From assembly GCA_003255025.1 (NCBI GenBank), contig QANY01009317.1, positions 62,001-126,000 of the forward strand: 64,000 nucleotides of DNA, in the 5' to 3' direction. Positions 44,901-57,790 of the stretch are shown piece after piece. This DNA comes from Datisca glomerata (Eukaryota > Streptophyta > Magnoliopsida > Cucurbitales > Datiscaceae). Below the pieces are notes generated by a model. That model had not been told where the DNA came from, made no database searches, and saw nothing but the letters and a program-made list of their open reading frames with translations. Positions within the stretch are counted from its first letter, which is position 1. Each line of letters opens with the position of its first letter. The position numbers and the translations under genes are program-made.

Positions 44901-46193
44901 CAAGTTCCCAGGTATTATTCTGAAGAATAGCATCAAACTCAGATTGCATAGCTTGTTTCCATGTAGGAGAAGATAGAGCTGCCTTAACAATAGCTGGTTC
45001 TATAATGGAAGGAGAATAAGAATAGCTTGCAGAATAGGACTTAGGCTTATATATTCCAACTTTGGATCTGGTAACCATAGTATGAACATTTAAAGAGAGT
45101 GAGGGTGAAGTATGTAGAGATAAAGTTGGTGTATATGGAGAGGATGAGGATGAAATGGAGAGAATACTAGGTGGAGAAGATGAGGAGTGCCTGGGAGAAC
45201 ATCTACTGAAAGATGGGCATGGTGCTGCTTGTGAAGCAATGTTTCTAGCAAAGTGGAAGACAGACCAGGTAGGAGGATTACAAGGTTGGACAGACTTAGA
45301 GGGTGAAGAGGACATAAAGCCAGAGGTAAAAGGGAACACAGATTCATTGAAGATGACATTCCTGGCAGTATAGACTCTGCCAGTGGAAAAGAGACATATG
45401 TAACCTTTATGCAGAGGAGAGTAACAAATAAAGACTCATAGATTAGAATGAAAATCAAGCTTGTTTGACCTATATGGTCTAAGATATGGGAAGCATGCAC
45501 TCCCAAAAACCTTAAGAAAAGAGTAGTCTGTAACTTTTTTTAAAAGTATTTGAAATGGAGATATATGGTACAGAATGGGTGTGGATAGTCTGTTAATCAA
45601 AAAGGAAGCAATATTCACAGCTTCCCACCAAAAGGTTAAGGGCATGGAAGCTTAGGAGAGTAGTGTGAAAGAAGTTTTTAGGATGTGTCTGTGTTTTCTC
45701 TCAGCCCTACCATTTTGGTTGTGTGTGTGTGTGCAAGGGTGTCGAAATATGACTCATCTACTATCAAGATACTTCTGAAAACTTCTAAACTCCCTACCCG
45801 AGTCTGATTGAACTACCCTGATGGGAAAGCTAAGTTATTTTTCCATCATTGTTTTGTAGTAGAGGAAGGTAGGTAGGGCATCAAACTTTATCCTTAAGGG
45901 GTAGACCAATGTAAACCTAGTGAAGTCATCTATTTGTACCCAGAATTAGAAGTAATGGAGGCTGGACCCCAAATATCTGTGTGGATAAGTTGAAGTGGTT
46001 GGGTAGATTTGGTTGGGGTAGTAGGATAGTGTTGAACATGACTTTTCCCTTTGATACAAGAGTCACAGAATTGTAGCTTGTCATGGTTATGCTTGATATT
46101 GGCCAATTTTAAGGTGGCAAAAGTGATTTTGGATGAGGGGTGTCCAAGTCGATAGTGCCAAGTTTGAATATAATTAGGTAGTGCATCACTCAA
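44901..46193 (-). pseudogene. copia E integrase and Ser-rich linker
   Basis: GAG-pre-integrase TWHYRLGHPSSKITFATLKL and CDSCIKGKSHVQHYP, then LIHTDIWGPASITSNSGY, are open at 45930-46193. Integrase middle FWWEAVNIASFLINRLSTP is at 45575-45640. The linker 44960-45400 is Ser/Pro-rich and contains MVTRSKVGIYKPKSY, leading to MQSEFDAILQNNTWELVP, the usual start of the RT region. Confidence 0.87.
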
Positions 46194-47850
46194 ATAAGAA
46201 ATAGGAGGAGAAACTTTTATAAGATGTAGTAATTACATGATAGCTTGGACCATATTTATAGACATCAGACTCCTTAGAATTTACTATGGAAACAGTAGGA
46301 CTAGGACATTTGGACTCAAGACTCAAAATAGACACACTTTTATTGACCATAGACTTAGACAACAAACCAGAAGTGGATAAAAGAGGATTACCATGTGGTG
46401 CTAGAAAGACATTGCATGAAACAACAACAACTTTCCCTTTCCTCGGCAAGAAGCTCATACAAACCATCCTTAAGCTTCTCGTGGAGAAGACTAATCTATA
46501 TTGCTAAGTCCTTTACAAGACAAGAGGTGGAAAATAAAAGCACATAAATATGGTTATCTTGTGTTAATATAGGAGTGCTAATCAAATTTTTAGTTATGGC
46601 AATTTAAGGGGATAATGGGTGGAATTGAGGAGGGTAGAGCCAACATGACTTATTGAGAGAGCCGTACCATTTCCCACTGTCAACTTTTCCTATCCTTGAT
46701 AGTCACTTGCCACACTGAGGTTCCCAATGTATGTAGTAATGTAATTATTTGTACCACTATCTGCATACCAGGATGAATCAGTGACTGACTATGGAGCGGT
46801 AACAAAGGCACCTGGATTGAATCTAGGTGTTCCAAAGTTAGGACTCTGAGGCGAGGTGGGACTGAAGTTTTGAGGGGCGCCCTGAAACGTTTTATTAAAT
46901 CTGTACCAGCAAGCAGTTGCAGTATGACCTGGTTTAGTGCAGACTTGACAGATGACTCTGTTATTGTTAGATCTGTACCTCGACTACCCTTTCTACCCCC
47001 TCTGTACTGACCTGAGTTATTGTTAGGCCTAGTATAACTGCTAGAACTCCTGTTGGACCACTGTTGTGAGTTAAACTGACATTGCCTTTTGTGTCTACCA
47101 TGTTGAGCAAGATTAGTAGTAGCTCGAAGTTGGTTTAGTCATTCTGTATTTTGTCACTCAATACGACTTTATTGGCTCATGAGTAAGTCATGTACTTCTT
47201 TAATGGTGACTAAATCAGCTCGAGAGGTTACATTAACAACCACATATCGTATTCAGGACCGAAACCATTTAAATTGTGCAGCACCAAGTCTTGCTCACCA
47301 ACTGGATCACCAGCTGCAAGGAGGTTGTCTGCGATGTTTCTCATTTTGTCAAAGTAGTATGAGATTGTCATCAATTTTTTGGGGGTATTGTTTAAGGCAT
47401 TTTTCAGTTGTAGGAGTCGTGCTTTGGACCAACTAGCAAAGGCTCTTTCAAGAGCATTCCAAAGGCTTTTCATGTTGTTGTTTTGCAGCATCGAGCCGAG
47501 AACTCGTTCACTCATGGAGGAGCGAAGCCAGCTTAACCGGAGCTGGTCGACCCAGGCCAGAAATTCTGGGTTGACTGCTCCATCAGGTTGAAGTTGTGGA
47601 TGTGGGGTCTGGGTTCCAAATACGAACTCACTCAGCCCATGTCCAATGATTGTAGGTACTACCTAAGATTTCCAGAGAATGGAGTTGTCGAGGTCAAGTT
47701 TAATCGACAGAGTAATATTCAGAGTGTTCTTGAATGGACTTGAGCTTTCCTGAGGATTCACTGCTACTTTCTGTGTTGGCTGCATTTGTTGTTTGCGTCG
47801 CAACTTGAGGAGCATTGGACTCCATTTTTTTCATCGTCAGAGATGAGGGA
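46194..47850 (-). pseudogene. copia E gag and protease
   Basis: SLWNALERAFASWSKARLLQ and LKNALNNTPKKLMTISYYFD (47228-47515) are typical gag. The knuckle region with CTKPGHTATAC lies at about 46910-46950. Protease SSWYADSGTNNYIT lies at about 46725-46780, with the catalytic Asp codon at 46759-46761 and D-S-G kept. Gag begins close to the primer-binding site; a Met-rich opening near 47830 is plausible but frameshifts obscure it. Confidence 0.85.
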
Positions 47851-47870
47851 GATGAACCCGCTCTAATACC

Positions 47871-48120
47871 AAGTTGAGATTGGTGGTTCTGTACTGTAAA
47901 ATTAATGCTATCTCACCTCACAACTGAGCAGCAAAATATATTAACCATAAAAGGAGAGTTTGTTACAAGAGAAATGATTATAGAAGATTGTGCAAGAGGA
48001 GCATAAGAGAATTACAAAGGCTAATAGCCAATCACAATGAAAAATGTCTAACTAACTCTTGCTATAGTAATCAGTGCTGACATAAATTAATAAAGGGAAG
48101 ACTGATGAGGTGGCTTAACA
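47871..48120 (-). repeat. 5' LTR of copia E
   Basis: 250 bp; on minus starts TGTTAAGCCACC at 48120 and ends CAATCTCAACT at 47871, adjoining the primer-binding site. Confidence 0.93.
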
Positions 48121-48125
48121 AATAT

Positions 48126-51100
48126 CATTAGAGTTAGTCCTACTTACAGATTTTATTGTCTTATTAAGATGTCTTGGGTTTTTACCTACGGGCATTCTGG
48201 CCATAAATAATTTTACAATCACCAAGAAGATTTTGAAATTATTAAGATTTGCTTACATAGAATTTGGTTTTCAATCAGCGTCAGTTGGTGAATCTTTTTG
48301 TGACTTTTTTAAGAGAGACTGAGAAAATATGTATAGAAGATTTCTCAAACTTCTTATTAATCTTTTATCCATCACATTGTTTTGTTTCTAGTGACATGTT
48401 GGTTCTTTGAATGAAAAATCACAAAAAATAATTTTAGGTGCGCATTGATTGTTTGTACGAGAAATCAGAAAAATCCATTCTACGAGGAGATTTACACATG
48501 GTTTAAATTTGGGGGTTCTCCCATTGTGTTTTTGAATATATCATTTTAGTTCTTCATTATAGCAAACAAATGAAAATAATATTTTCAATTAGTAAAATGG
48601 ATGTCCAGCTAACAACATTTATGATAGTGTAAGAGAAGTCATTTCATTTCTCCTTTGAACTCTTTCTTCTTCACGTGGTGGAGAAGCTATTTTGTTTGAT
48701 TGACTAAGTAGGGTGGAGGAGAAGCTATCTCTTTTACAATCTAATCCCTCCATTTCTTCTTTTATATACTCTTTCTATTTAAAAGCTCTTCACCATTTTT
48801 CTTGTGCTTTCTTTCTAAAATTTCATTTTCTTCCCAGAGGGTTTATATTTCTTACTCTCATGTTTAGTGTTTCTTTCATCAAGTACCTGGTGGTGCTGGG
48901 ACACCAACTGATTGAATCATGTGTTTATCTATGAACCAGAATAAAATTCACTCCGTTTAGTCTCAAAACTTGGTCTTGATCTACTTCAGGTATTCAAACT
49001 TCTATAATCCCATCTAATTGCTAATATATTATCAGTTTACAATTGTTCATGTAATATGATCATTTCATTCAAAGAGAATAGAAATCTAGTAATCAAGCTA
49101 TCATGGATGATAGAACTCGTGTATCGTCCGGCTTTAACAATAGTAATAAAATACATTTTATTTCTAAAAAAACTAAAATTTTAAAAGAATTCTTGGATCA
49201 ATACACTTACATTTCTTTATCTAATCTAGAGATCAATTGTACAAGCAGGACTTCCAAACGCATCCCAACTTATGTAAGTTTTTATGCTCTGTATTCATAT
49301 TTTGAAATAATATTTTAATTGCGCATATTATTTATTTCTTGCATGGCTGATACGCTATTTTTAAGGAAATGTAACGTTAGAGGGACCTTTATATTTAAAA
49401 TATAAACTGTCATTATATATTTATAATGTAATAATATCAAATAACTTTTTTAAGTAACCATAAAAGTAGAGGTAATTTCCGTTATTTTTAGAGTTTTCTA
49501 GTCAATTTTTATAATAATTTTGTTTTGTTTCAAAAATGTTTTGCAACTCGTCATTATAGATAATGCCGTATTATAATTGATTAACCATTATTTGTGAAAG
49601 AAGAGGTATATTTTTTGTCCAATTTTCGTTTATAGAAAAGAAAACATATCTTCTCATTTGTTTTATAAAAGAAAATATATCTTCTAATTTATTTTTGTTT
49701 TCTATGGGAAATGAGGTGGATTTTTTGTTTGCTAACTCCGTTGTTTGGCTCCATATTGTTATAATATTTTATATGATATTTGGTTGTTGAAACAACCTAT
49801 TTATTGTTCATTTTGAACTCATATGTTAAAAATGCGTGTATCTCTGTTAAATTTAGCAAGTAATGTTGACTTTATGATATGAGATTTTCTGTGATTTAGT
49901 TAATAAATAGTAAAAAAATGTGTGAACTTATTAAGGTATATTAACTAATTATGACATTTTGTGTTTGTTTAGGACTTGTGAAACTCAAGAACTTATTCTA
50001 AACATCTTACTATTAGAGGTTGTTTTAATTCAACCTAGATGTTGTTATACTATTTTCTATATGATATTTGGTTGTTGTTTTCAATAATTCATATTCTTAA
50101 ACCAGAGACTTATTTTGAATTACGGTTGTGCCTCTTGGATGAGAAGTTGTTATTATGCTAAAAACCATAACAAATATTTAATTCATTCTTGGTTATAAAC
50201 ACAAATGTTCATACATATTAAGGACATCAATAAATCTAGAATAACGTAAAAATATATTTTTATACTATGTAAAAAGCCATAAAATCTACATGAAATCCAT
50301 ATATATTGACATTACAAAATTTAAATATTAATACATGAAATCTACATGAATTGTTTAATTTTAAGCTTCAAATTTGGAATAAACCAAAAATGTAAAGGTA
50401 ATAGTCTTTTAAAAGTTTATGCTCCCTCAAGTCTCACTTTAAATTTAAGTTATTATGTGGTGTTATGTTCATTTATAAATTGATTAACGTAATACATATT
50501 AATCCTTCTCTAATATATTATTTAAAACGTAATTCATTTGCTACAGTGGAAACATTGTTTTTAAGGTACACCAATTAGTGGTTTGTCATAATCAATTTCT
50601 ATTAAACTCTCAATCTTTGTAAGTTCATATCTTCTCTCATTGAAGATGAGTAATATGTAATGGAGAGTTCTAAGCCTTTTTATTGGTTCATAAACCTAAT
50701 GTTGTTAACGAGTATCATTTTCTACCACATGAGATTACTATTCATTTTTATTAATTTTTTACGAAGTTAAAGTCATTTTAACTTGAATTCGTGATTTTTT
50801 TTTTGGTTATACACGTTTGTTGAATTTCTTAATAATGTTCATTTTGTTAATGTTCGTTTTTTTAATTAAAGTTATTACACATGTAATGTATCTAATTGGA
50901 TTGTAACAAAGAAGTGGACCAAACTCATAATAAAAAAAACACATTGTTGATATTAAAATAGAAGACATTCAAACTGTGAAACAAAGCATCATCATTTTTT
51001 CATCTTCATTTTCTTACTAGTCTCTAATCATGCCCCTCCTTTCAATTTTTCTTGTGCTTCATAAGCACCATGCTACATATTTTTTGAACAATTAAGCGTT

Positions 51101-52092
51101 TTCTTGCTTGATTTCATTCAGATTTTTTTATCCACTTTGCTCAAGAAAATGAATTCTTTGTCTTGACATGAAACAATGTTTTGTAGAAGTCATTTTCTTT
51201 CTTTTTGTTAACCTTCATTATGGAAAATAAAACATTAGTAGTTCAGAAGATAATATTGTAAAAATAATATCATGTAGAGCATAAGAATGAGTTAAAATTG
51301 TACCAGTCATGCCTCTTTAACATATTTTGAGACGTGACATCCAATTAAAATCTCAATTCTGTCTAAGATTGTCATATAGGCCTCTGTACTTCCATCTATC
51401 ACGATCATTTTTAGCATATATCTTATTGTTTAATAAGCATTCGCAGTCCTGCAGCTTGTACATTGTGTTTTGGAGTCATCATAAAAAATATGAAATCTTG
51501 CATTGCACAATTTACAGCTTTCAAATCATGATTGATCCTTATTCACTACTTTGACCATTGTCGCTTTGAAGGAACAATATGACTTGTTAATTTTTCCGCT
51601 TATGATATCTTCCAATGAAAATAATCCTACCTCTTCATTTTTTTGTTGGGTATAAAAACTAAAAAGATTCTTCTATGCATTTAAATCCTTCAACCTATCC
51701 AAAATAAGATACAAGCGTATATGCAAGGCAATTTTTTTAATCATACCAGTTGCATAACTCGTCAGTTTCTTTGATATTTGGATTGATTGATATATGACTT
51801 CCAACGGTTGTAGTTAGGCTTATGACCACTTAGATTATAAATGAACAAAACAGTGGTACTTAATTAGAAATTTTGAATATCGAGTTGAGTGTTTTATTAC
51901 ATTGTACTGTTATATTATATTACTAGACCTTTGTAGAAGCTTATTTTCACATGTGATACCGAAATTATTTGAGCATATCGCAATCTAAATCCTCAAGTAG
52001 TGGTCCTTCATAGATTTGGCCCAGCATGTTCTATTCGATATAGGGAGGAAAAGAACCCAACTCAGAGGACATTATGCACTTGTTATACAACA
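48126..52092. other. Long non-coding AT-rich stretch
   Basis: About 4 kb with no gene, RNA or element I can support. Short ORFs at 48713-48934, 49103-49318 and 51327-51554 lack recognisable motifs and are probably chance. A GGTGGAGAAGCTAT / GGAGGAGAAGCTAT pair at about 48677 and 48715 is a short direct repeat. Confidence 0.5.
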
Positions 52093-52275
52093 CACTACAA
52101 GAAATATGGCATTCTATAAGAGGCAGAAAATCCTGTGAAAAATAATCCACATGGTTCTCGCGACGCCTGTGAAAACCACTCATATTAAAAGTCTGTACTT
52201 TTCACAAGGCGCAATGTCTCTTGTGAAGTACCCTGTGGTCTCTCACATTTTTCAGGGTTTTTCGACACCTGTAGA
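52093..52275 (+). mobile_element. CACTA-like transposon terminus
   Basis: CACTACAAGAAATATGGC at 52093 matches the common terminal sequence of plant CACTA elements. It is followed by subterminal repeats CCTGTGAAAA / TTTTCACAAGG / CTTGTGAAG in both orientations over about 170 bp. The matching other end (TTTCTTGTAGTG) is not found downstream in the window, so this is a broken or unfinished copy. Confidence 0.55.
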
Positions 52276-53119
52276 ATGTTGTTTAATAGGATTTTCAGAC
52301 CCTTATTGAATTTATTCAATAGGTGTTTTTAATACTTTTGAATTAACATTCACATGTATTTTTGTATCTATAAAATGAGATACCATAAGATTCATTGCTA
52401 TGGTAAAGTATTTATATTAATACTTAACAACATTAATGTATATCATTTCAACAAAATGCTACATTATTCATTTGATCAACTTACAAATAAATCTAACTTG
52501 AAAACTAACTTATCCTTAAAATATACAAGTAACGCTTGTCCTTCAAATATACAAGTAACACTTGTTCTAATCCCATCCATAATAATTATACCACAGACCC
52601 GTTTGTGTTTGCATCAAGCATCGTTTTCCCCTGTTATTGCATAATAAAAGTCTCAAGGCATGTCACCAAATTGAAATTTAGTAAATTGTACTAAGGAAAG
52701 GAATATTCACAACAACAAATGACTCCCTGCACAATAAGTTGCCACAATTTCGCTCTCCATCCCCATCATAGGTAAGACTTTTGCTGCATTGAGAAAATAA
52801 AAATAAAAATCTTGTGAATATAAGCATACAGAGTTTCTATCGGACTGAAAATTTTCTACATATCAAGCAAATATGGAGCAACAATTTATATGATAATTCC
52901 AAACAATATGATCGATATTTATGATATATTTGGAAAATAAATGCTCTAGGTGAAATTGAAACTATCTCGAGAGCCCCAAAATAATTAAACAAGGCGTCTG
53001 GACCAAGAATAAAGTCACCACTTCTCCAAAGAATAATGAGGATAACAATAGAGGAAAATGTGGTGCCAATTTTCAAGCTTTTACTAAAAAACAGAGGAGT
53101 GAAATTAGACTAAAAATTT
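52276..53119. other. Non-coding stretch after the CACTA-like terminus
   Basis: No recognisable gene. A short direct repeat ATATACAAGTAACGCTTGT / ATATACAAGTAACACTTGT occurs at about 52519 and 52547. Confidence 0.45.
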
Positions 53120-53838
53120 CATGAGCATATAAAGTCTATGAAAATGACAGAACCACAACGATCACCGAGCAAAAGACAAAGCAGTTTTGTTTGGAAAAAT
53201 ATTTTATGCAAATTTGGCATTCCTCATACTACCATAACGGACAACATGAAACAATTCAATAACACAAGGTTTTGGGAATTTTGTAACAGTTTTGGTATCA
53301 AGCACCTCAAGTCCTCCCCAGCCCATCCCTAGGCCAATGGACAAGTGGAGGTATGAAGGTGAAGCTCCAAGACTTGAAATGAGCATGGCCGGAGGAGCTT
53401 CTAGGGGTTATGTGGTCCTACAAAACAACTACTTGAGGGCCAACGGGAGAAACATAATTTTCTCTTGCATTTGGGATGGAAACAATGGTCCTCATAGAAA
53501 TTGGGCTATCCACACAAATGCAGTAGTTATATGATGAGAAATAAATGAGGAAGCCTCTAGGGCCTAACTCGACCTCATTGAAGAATATTGGGAACAAGCT
53601 CGGCTAAGAACAATAGCATATAAGAAGAGAGTGGCCCACCACTACAATTAGTGAGTAAAAGGAAGTTCGTTCAAGGTGAATGACCTGGTCCTACGAAAAG
53701 TTATGTTGGGGCCTGATCATGTCAATGGACCTCTTAGACGTGGAACCTACGAGTTGGAGGATCGTCGGAGGAACATGCTTAAGCACCCATGGAGCGTTGA
53801 ACACTTGAGAATGTACTACCCTTTAATGAATGCATAGT
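53120..53838 (+). pseudogene. gypsy F integrase, C-terminal two-thirds
   Basis: FVWKNILCKFGIPHTT and ITDNMKQFNNTRFWEF (53180-53275) carry the second catalytic Asp (normally SDNGxQF). FGIKHLKSSPAHP with ANGQVEV (53290-53350) carries the Glu region. Then WSYKTTT, TGETIFSLAFG (frame shifts) and the chromatin-proximal tail LVLRKVMLGPDHVNGPLRRG, YELEDR and HPWSVEHLRMYYP (53680-53822). The N-terminal zinc finger and first catalytic Asp are missing. Confidence 0.88.
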
Positions 53839-53944
53839 TTCAAATATGAATGTATGGTTCTAGATATGAATGAAAATGCCCTGGATATGGCCCTTTTTGA
53901 GTATCTATAATAATTCTCGAACACCCATGTCGTACCTCACGATC

Positions 53945-54290
53945 ACCAAAACCCTTGGGCTCTACAAAATTGAAGTGAACCTAATGACGACTAGACCGTA
54001 CCCCATGACCAAGGCTACCAATACCCTTGGGTTCTTCAAAATCGAACTAAACCCAAGGTTCACTAGGTTGTACCCCATAACAAGGCTGCTAATACCCCTG
54101 GGCTCTTTAAAATTAAAGTGAACTTAATGGGACACTAGGTTGTACCCCATGGCCAAGGCTGGAAGTACCCTTGGGCTCTTCAAAGTCAAAGCGAACCCAA
54201 GGGACATCCAACCTTCTAATACTTTTGGGCTCTTCAAAGCTAAAGTAAACGGAATGGTCATCAGGCCAAACCTCATGACTCAACGCCACA
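53945..54290 (+). repeat. 72-bp minisatellite in the 3' region of gypsy F
   Basis: The word ACCCTTGGGCTCTTCAAA recurs at 53951, 54023, 54094, 54167 and, modified, 54221, giving spacings of 72, 71, 73 and 54 bp. Each unit also holds a TGTACCCCATGACCAAGGCT-like part. It lies just after the integrase, where Tat-lineage elements often have tandem repeats. Confidence 0.88.
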
Positions 54291-54699
54291 CTTTAGCTCA
54301 AGTCGTCGATCATAACGTCCTCTGCTGCGGGCAAGGAGGGCCATTACTAAGACCCCAAAAACAAAGTGCAAAAGCAAAGCATAAGAGTTAAAAGAGAAGA
54401 TGTCAAGCAAAATTATGATTGACATTCATAAATCCATGAAATATCACATATTTGGGTATTTTACATTAGATAGAATTAAAACTCATAAGACCATAAAAAG
54501 TAAAGTATCACCTAGGCTGGTGAAACATCCGGGAGAAAACTAAGGTCCAAGCCTGGAAAGCGCGTCAACACCTTTTTACAAGCGCAAGCCACCCATCCCC
54601 AAACTCTTCAAACAGAATTTTCAAAAACTCGTCAGAAGATCAAAATCTATCCACAGCTTGATGGAGATCGTTATCCCATCGACTTTTAAGTTTCGCCAT

Positions 54700-57600
54700 A
54701 TGCGCTTCTGACAAGGACGTGAGCTCTACCCCACGAATAGCGTCAACCTCGAATCTGTTGGCCGACACCTCGGCCTGAGAAATCCTGTGTTCTAACTCTT
54801 AGAGTCTCGCATCCTCCAAGTTAATATAATCCAAACCAGCCCTAAGATGATTCTTGGCGACATCCAACTCTAACAAATGATCTGCCTCAGTAGTCTTAAG
54901 CTTGTCCCTCCATGCACGACACTCGTACAACTTACAGAACAACCGAGCATGAAGTTCCTCCTTCTTAGAATGACATATATCCAATTTTCGCTCTAATTTG
55001 ATATGCAAAGAGGCTTCATTTCTTAATCGGTCACCAAGCACATTCTTATCATGAAGGAGAATGTCATTCTTGGCCTCCAGTTCTGCATTTCTCAAAATCG
55101 TCTAAAATTTTGTGTACTCAACTCTACGACATGCGATTTGAGCCTAATCAGCTTCATTCTTTAGCATCTCTCCCCTCTGGAAAAGTAAGAAACGAGAAAT
55201 AGAGAGCTGGAAGAAAATATTAAATAAATTAGTACATAGTCAAAATAATTGAATCAATTCACTAATTGTATACCTTAGATGATGTTTAGACAGCACATTC
55301 TGTGACGCCTCAATCTCCAAGCTCCATCATCTCCAAAGCATAATCTAACGAAAGCCCATCCTTGACTTTCTAAAGGAAAGCCTCAACATCCGCAACCATC
55401 CAAGGAAATAGTGAGAACAACTCGGGCATGAGCTATCTAAGCCAATCGGTAGAGTCTCGGCACGAGAAGTACCAACTAGAGTAGAGGCGAACGAACCCTC
55501 AACACCATGAGAATGAATAGTAGCAGGGGATGGCAATAATAGAGAAGGGCGTATAGTATCAGGCGAGATGGGCATGGAAGATGTTACCTTGGCCTCAGAA
55601 ACACCCGTTGCAAGATATCCTCTCTAACACAAGGTGAGGAGGGGACCTCTGGAGGAACACTGGTCAAATTACCCCCAAGATGATACTCATGAAACATCTG
55701 TATAGACGCTCCTCACATCGTTCGAAGCCTAAAATCGCTCGCTCAACTCTCCCTCTACCGAGATCTGGTCAGTTGAAGAAGATGTATGAGAACAAGGTGG
55801 CTTATGGAGAGCAGAGATCGACAGTGAAGTAAAAGGTGGACGAACAGGTGAAGCCGCGGGGGCCAGGACCATAAGACCCTCGACACTAAAAGATGAAGCA
55901 CCGACAAAAGCACAAGTCGAATAACCTTCTCTAAACACCTGGCACTCAGGATCTTGAGCCCTAACTACATGGTCATGCTTTCTCTTTCGACGGCGCTCCA
56001 AAAAACTGAGAAGGAAGAAAGGACATGGGAACATCAGCATTAGAGGAAGAAAACTACATATACATACACGCGTATATATATATATATATATAAAGGAAAA
56101 AACCTAGAGGATCTTTAGGAATAGGCACAGGCTCAGGAAGATCTGTATGGGAACTTGTTGCACGGGCTTCACGGTCATCATTTTTTATCTTCTAAGTACG
56201 TTTCTTACCAACTAAAAAGAGGATAAAGGAGAGTTAAAAAGATAAATAAGAGAAAAGAGGCTCGAATGAAACACCTTTTGCAATGCGAAGTGTAGGAGAA
56301 TAGTACAAATCGGCGGCAACCATGTTGTTGTTGCTAAGCAAGAAGGAATGCTTGAGTTGTTCAGCTGGGAGGCGGAGAGCAAGGCCCAATTTTCATCTCA
56401 CCCCTTATTTGAGCACCGTACGCTTGAGCTTGTGACTTATAATAGAAATCAAGAAGGAACACTTTAACAAACATTAAGGTAAATAGTAAAAAAATAAAAA
56501 GAGTGTATGAGAATATGTACTCGCATGAAGAACTACTAACATAGGGCAGAAATGAGTCATGACGGACATCTCTAGAAACTGATGCTCAGAATGCCTCTTC
56601 CATTGGCCCCCAAGAAAAACCAATCAGTACACCATTTCTTATTAGCCAAAGGTATATCGTTGATCGGGCATTCAGACTCAAAGTCCATTGGAGAGAAATA
56701 ATAGATCCCCACGCAAGCAGGGTTATGCTTTAAGTGAAATAAATATTCAACAATGCTAAATCGAAATCCGAACACAATAAATTTGTCCACAACAAAGACA
56801 TGCCTAATACGTGCCTATACGCGTTCAGAACAAGCTAACAAATGGCCAATCTAAACTGATGAAATGTGACTCTAATAAGATCATTGAAAGGAAGACGTAC
56901 TTCAGCGGCTAAGAAAGATTGGCAAAAGGCTACCTCACCCGGAGGAGATCTACTAGCAGGCTCTCCTGGGAGGGGTACGCGAAGAGTGACGGACTCAGGA
57001 ATCTAAGAAGCTCTTCCTCAGTAACTAGAGTCTTAATTTCATCCATATTGAAGCCACTACTCACTGGCTCGACATCTATCTCAGAGGTGAGATGAGTAGG
57101 TCCCTGTGGAGCAACAACGACCTCAGCCTCAATAGGGTCAGCTCCTCGTAAGCTGGCAGCCCTAGGACTGGTCACAATCCCATCTTCCGGTAAAGCAATC
57201 ACTTCGGCCTCAGACTAATTTGCCACCTATGAAGCCATCACTTCATCCTCAGACCGATTCACCACCAATGAAGCAATCACTTCGGCCTCAAACCGATTTG
57301 TCACCTACGAAGCAATCACTTCGGCGTCGGACCGATTGACCACCCGTGAAGCCATCACTTCAGCCTCAGACTGATCCATCACCTATAAAGCCCTTACTTC
57401 AGCCTCAACGTTATGTGCACGCACCCCTGCTCGCCATGAACCTACCTAACGTCTGAAAATTACATCTCTATATGAAATCTTAGAGACCCATGATGGACTC
57501 TGACCGTGGCACGCATACCACCAACCACGAGTTCACGATAAGCTAGAGCGAAGAGTCAAGCTAAAGGCACCGACCTTTGCTCCTCCTCAGATACTAAACA

Positions 57601-57790
57601 AAAATACTTGCGCCCTTCAGTATCATCTATAAGAACACCAGCCCCATTCTCCCCCATGCATGTACGATATATTGAACAAACGATCTCAGCCACTGGAACC
57701 GAGTCTTCAGGCTCATAAGAGGATTATGAGGCATTTGAGTTCGTCGCCTCAGGCAAGGAATCATTTTGAGAATCAGAAGCCAGGGACATC
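54700..57790 (-). pseudogene. Antisense ORF region of gypsy F
   Basis: A coding-like region runs opposite to pol. It starts near 57790 (MSLASDSQNDSLPEATNS, then ENGAGVLIDDTEGRKYF), passes through 13-residue repeats (57193-57426) and a segment IKTLVTEEELLRFLSPS (56930-57050). Next comes FRFSIVEYLFHLKHNPAC and IPLANKKWCTDWFFLGANGR (56572-56790), which resembles the plant-specific 'putative gypsy type transposon' domain (Transposase_28-like). It ends in a coiled-coil-like part with MRNAELEAKNDILLHDKN and LERKLDICHSKKEELHARLF (54799-55095). Introns or decay interrupt it. Antisense ORFs with this domain are known in Tat-type elements; their role is unknown. Confidence 0.72.
57193..57426 (-). repeat. 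39-bp tandem repeat (six units) encoding 13-residue repeats
   Basis: AAGC words at 57193, 57232, 57271, 57310, 57349 and 57388 show an exact 39-bp period. On minus each unit reads like LVVNRSEDEVMAS; the consensus is xVxNRSEAEVxAS. The period is a multiple of three, so repeats keep the frame of the antisense ORF, although two units carry a stop at the first residue. Confidence 0.9.

Larger units (their letters stand above)
43204..48120 (-). mobile_element. Complete Ty1/copia element E (Ale/Retrofit-like), target duplication AATAT
   Basis: LTRs 43204-43464 and 47871-48120 flank gag-pol on minus, with AATAT duplications at 43199-43203 and 48121-48125. The primer-binding site TGGTATTAGAGC (minus, from 47870) is one base off the initiator tRNA-Met complement. 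The polypurine tract (minus TTGAGGGGGGA) precedes the 3' LTR. Total length 4.9 kb. The frame is broken in several places but many domains are long and open, so it is younger-looking than copia B. Confidence 0.94.

Noticed and set aside
44059..45373. Plus-strand ORFs inside copia E (44059-44268, 45155-45373)
   Set aside because: Shadows of the minus-strand RT and linker coding sequence.
57193..57426. Regular 39-bp repeats considered as a CRISPR array
   Set aside because: No unique spacers; contiguous diverged tandem units in a plant retroelement coding region.
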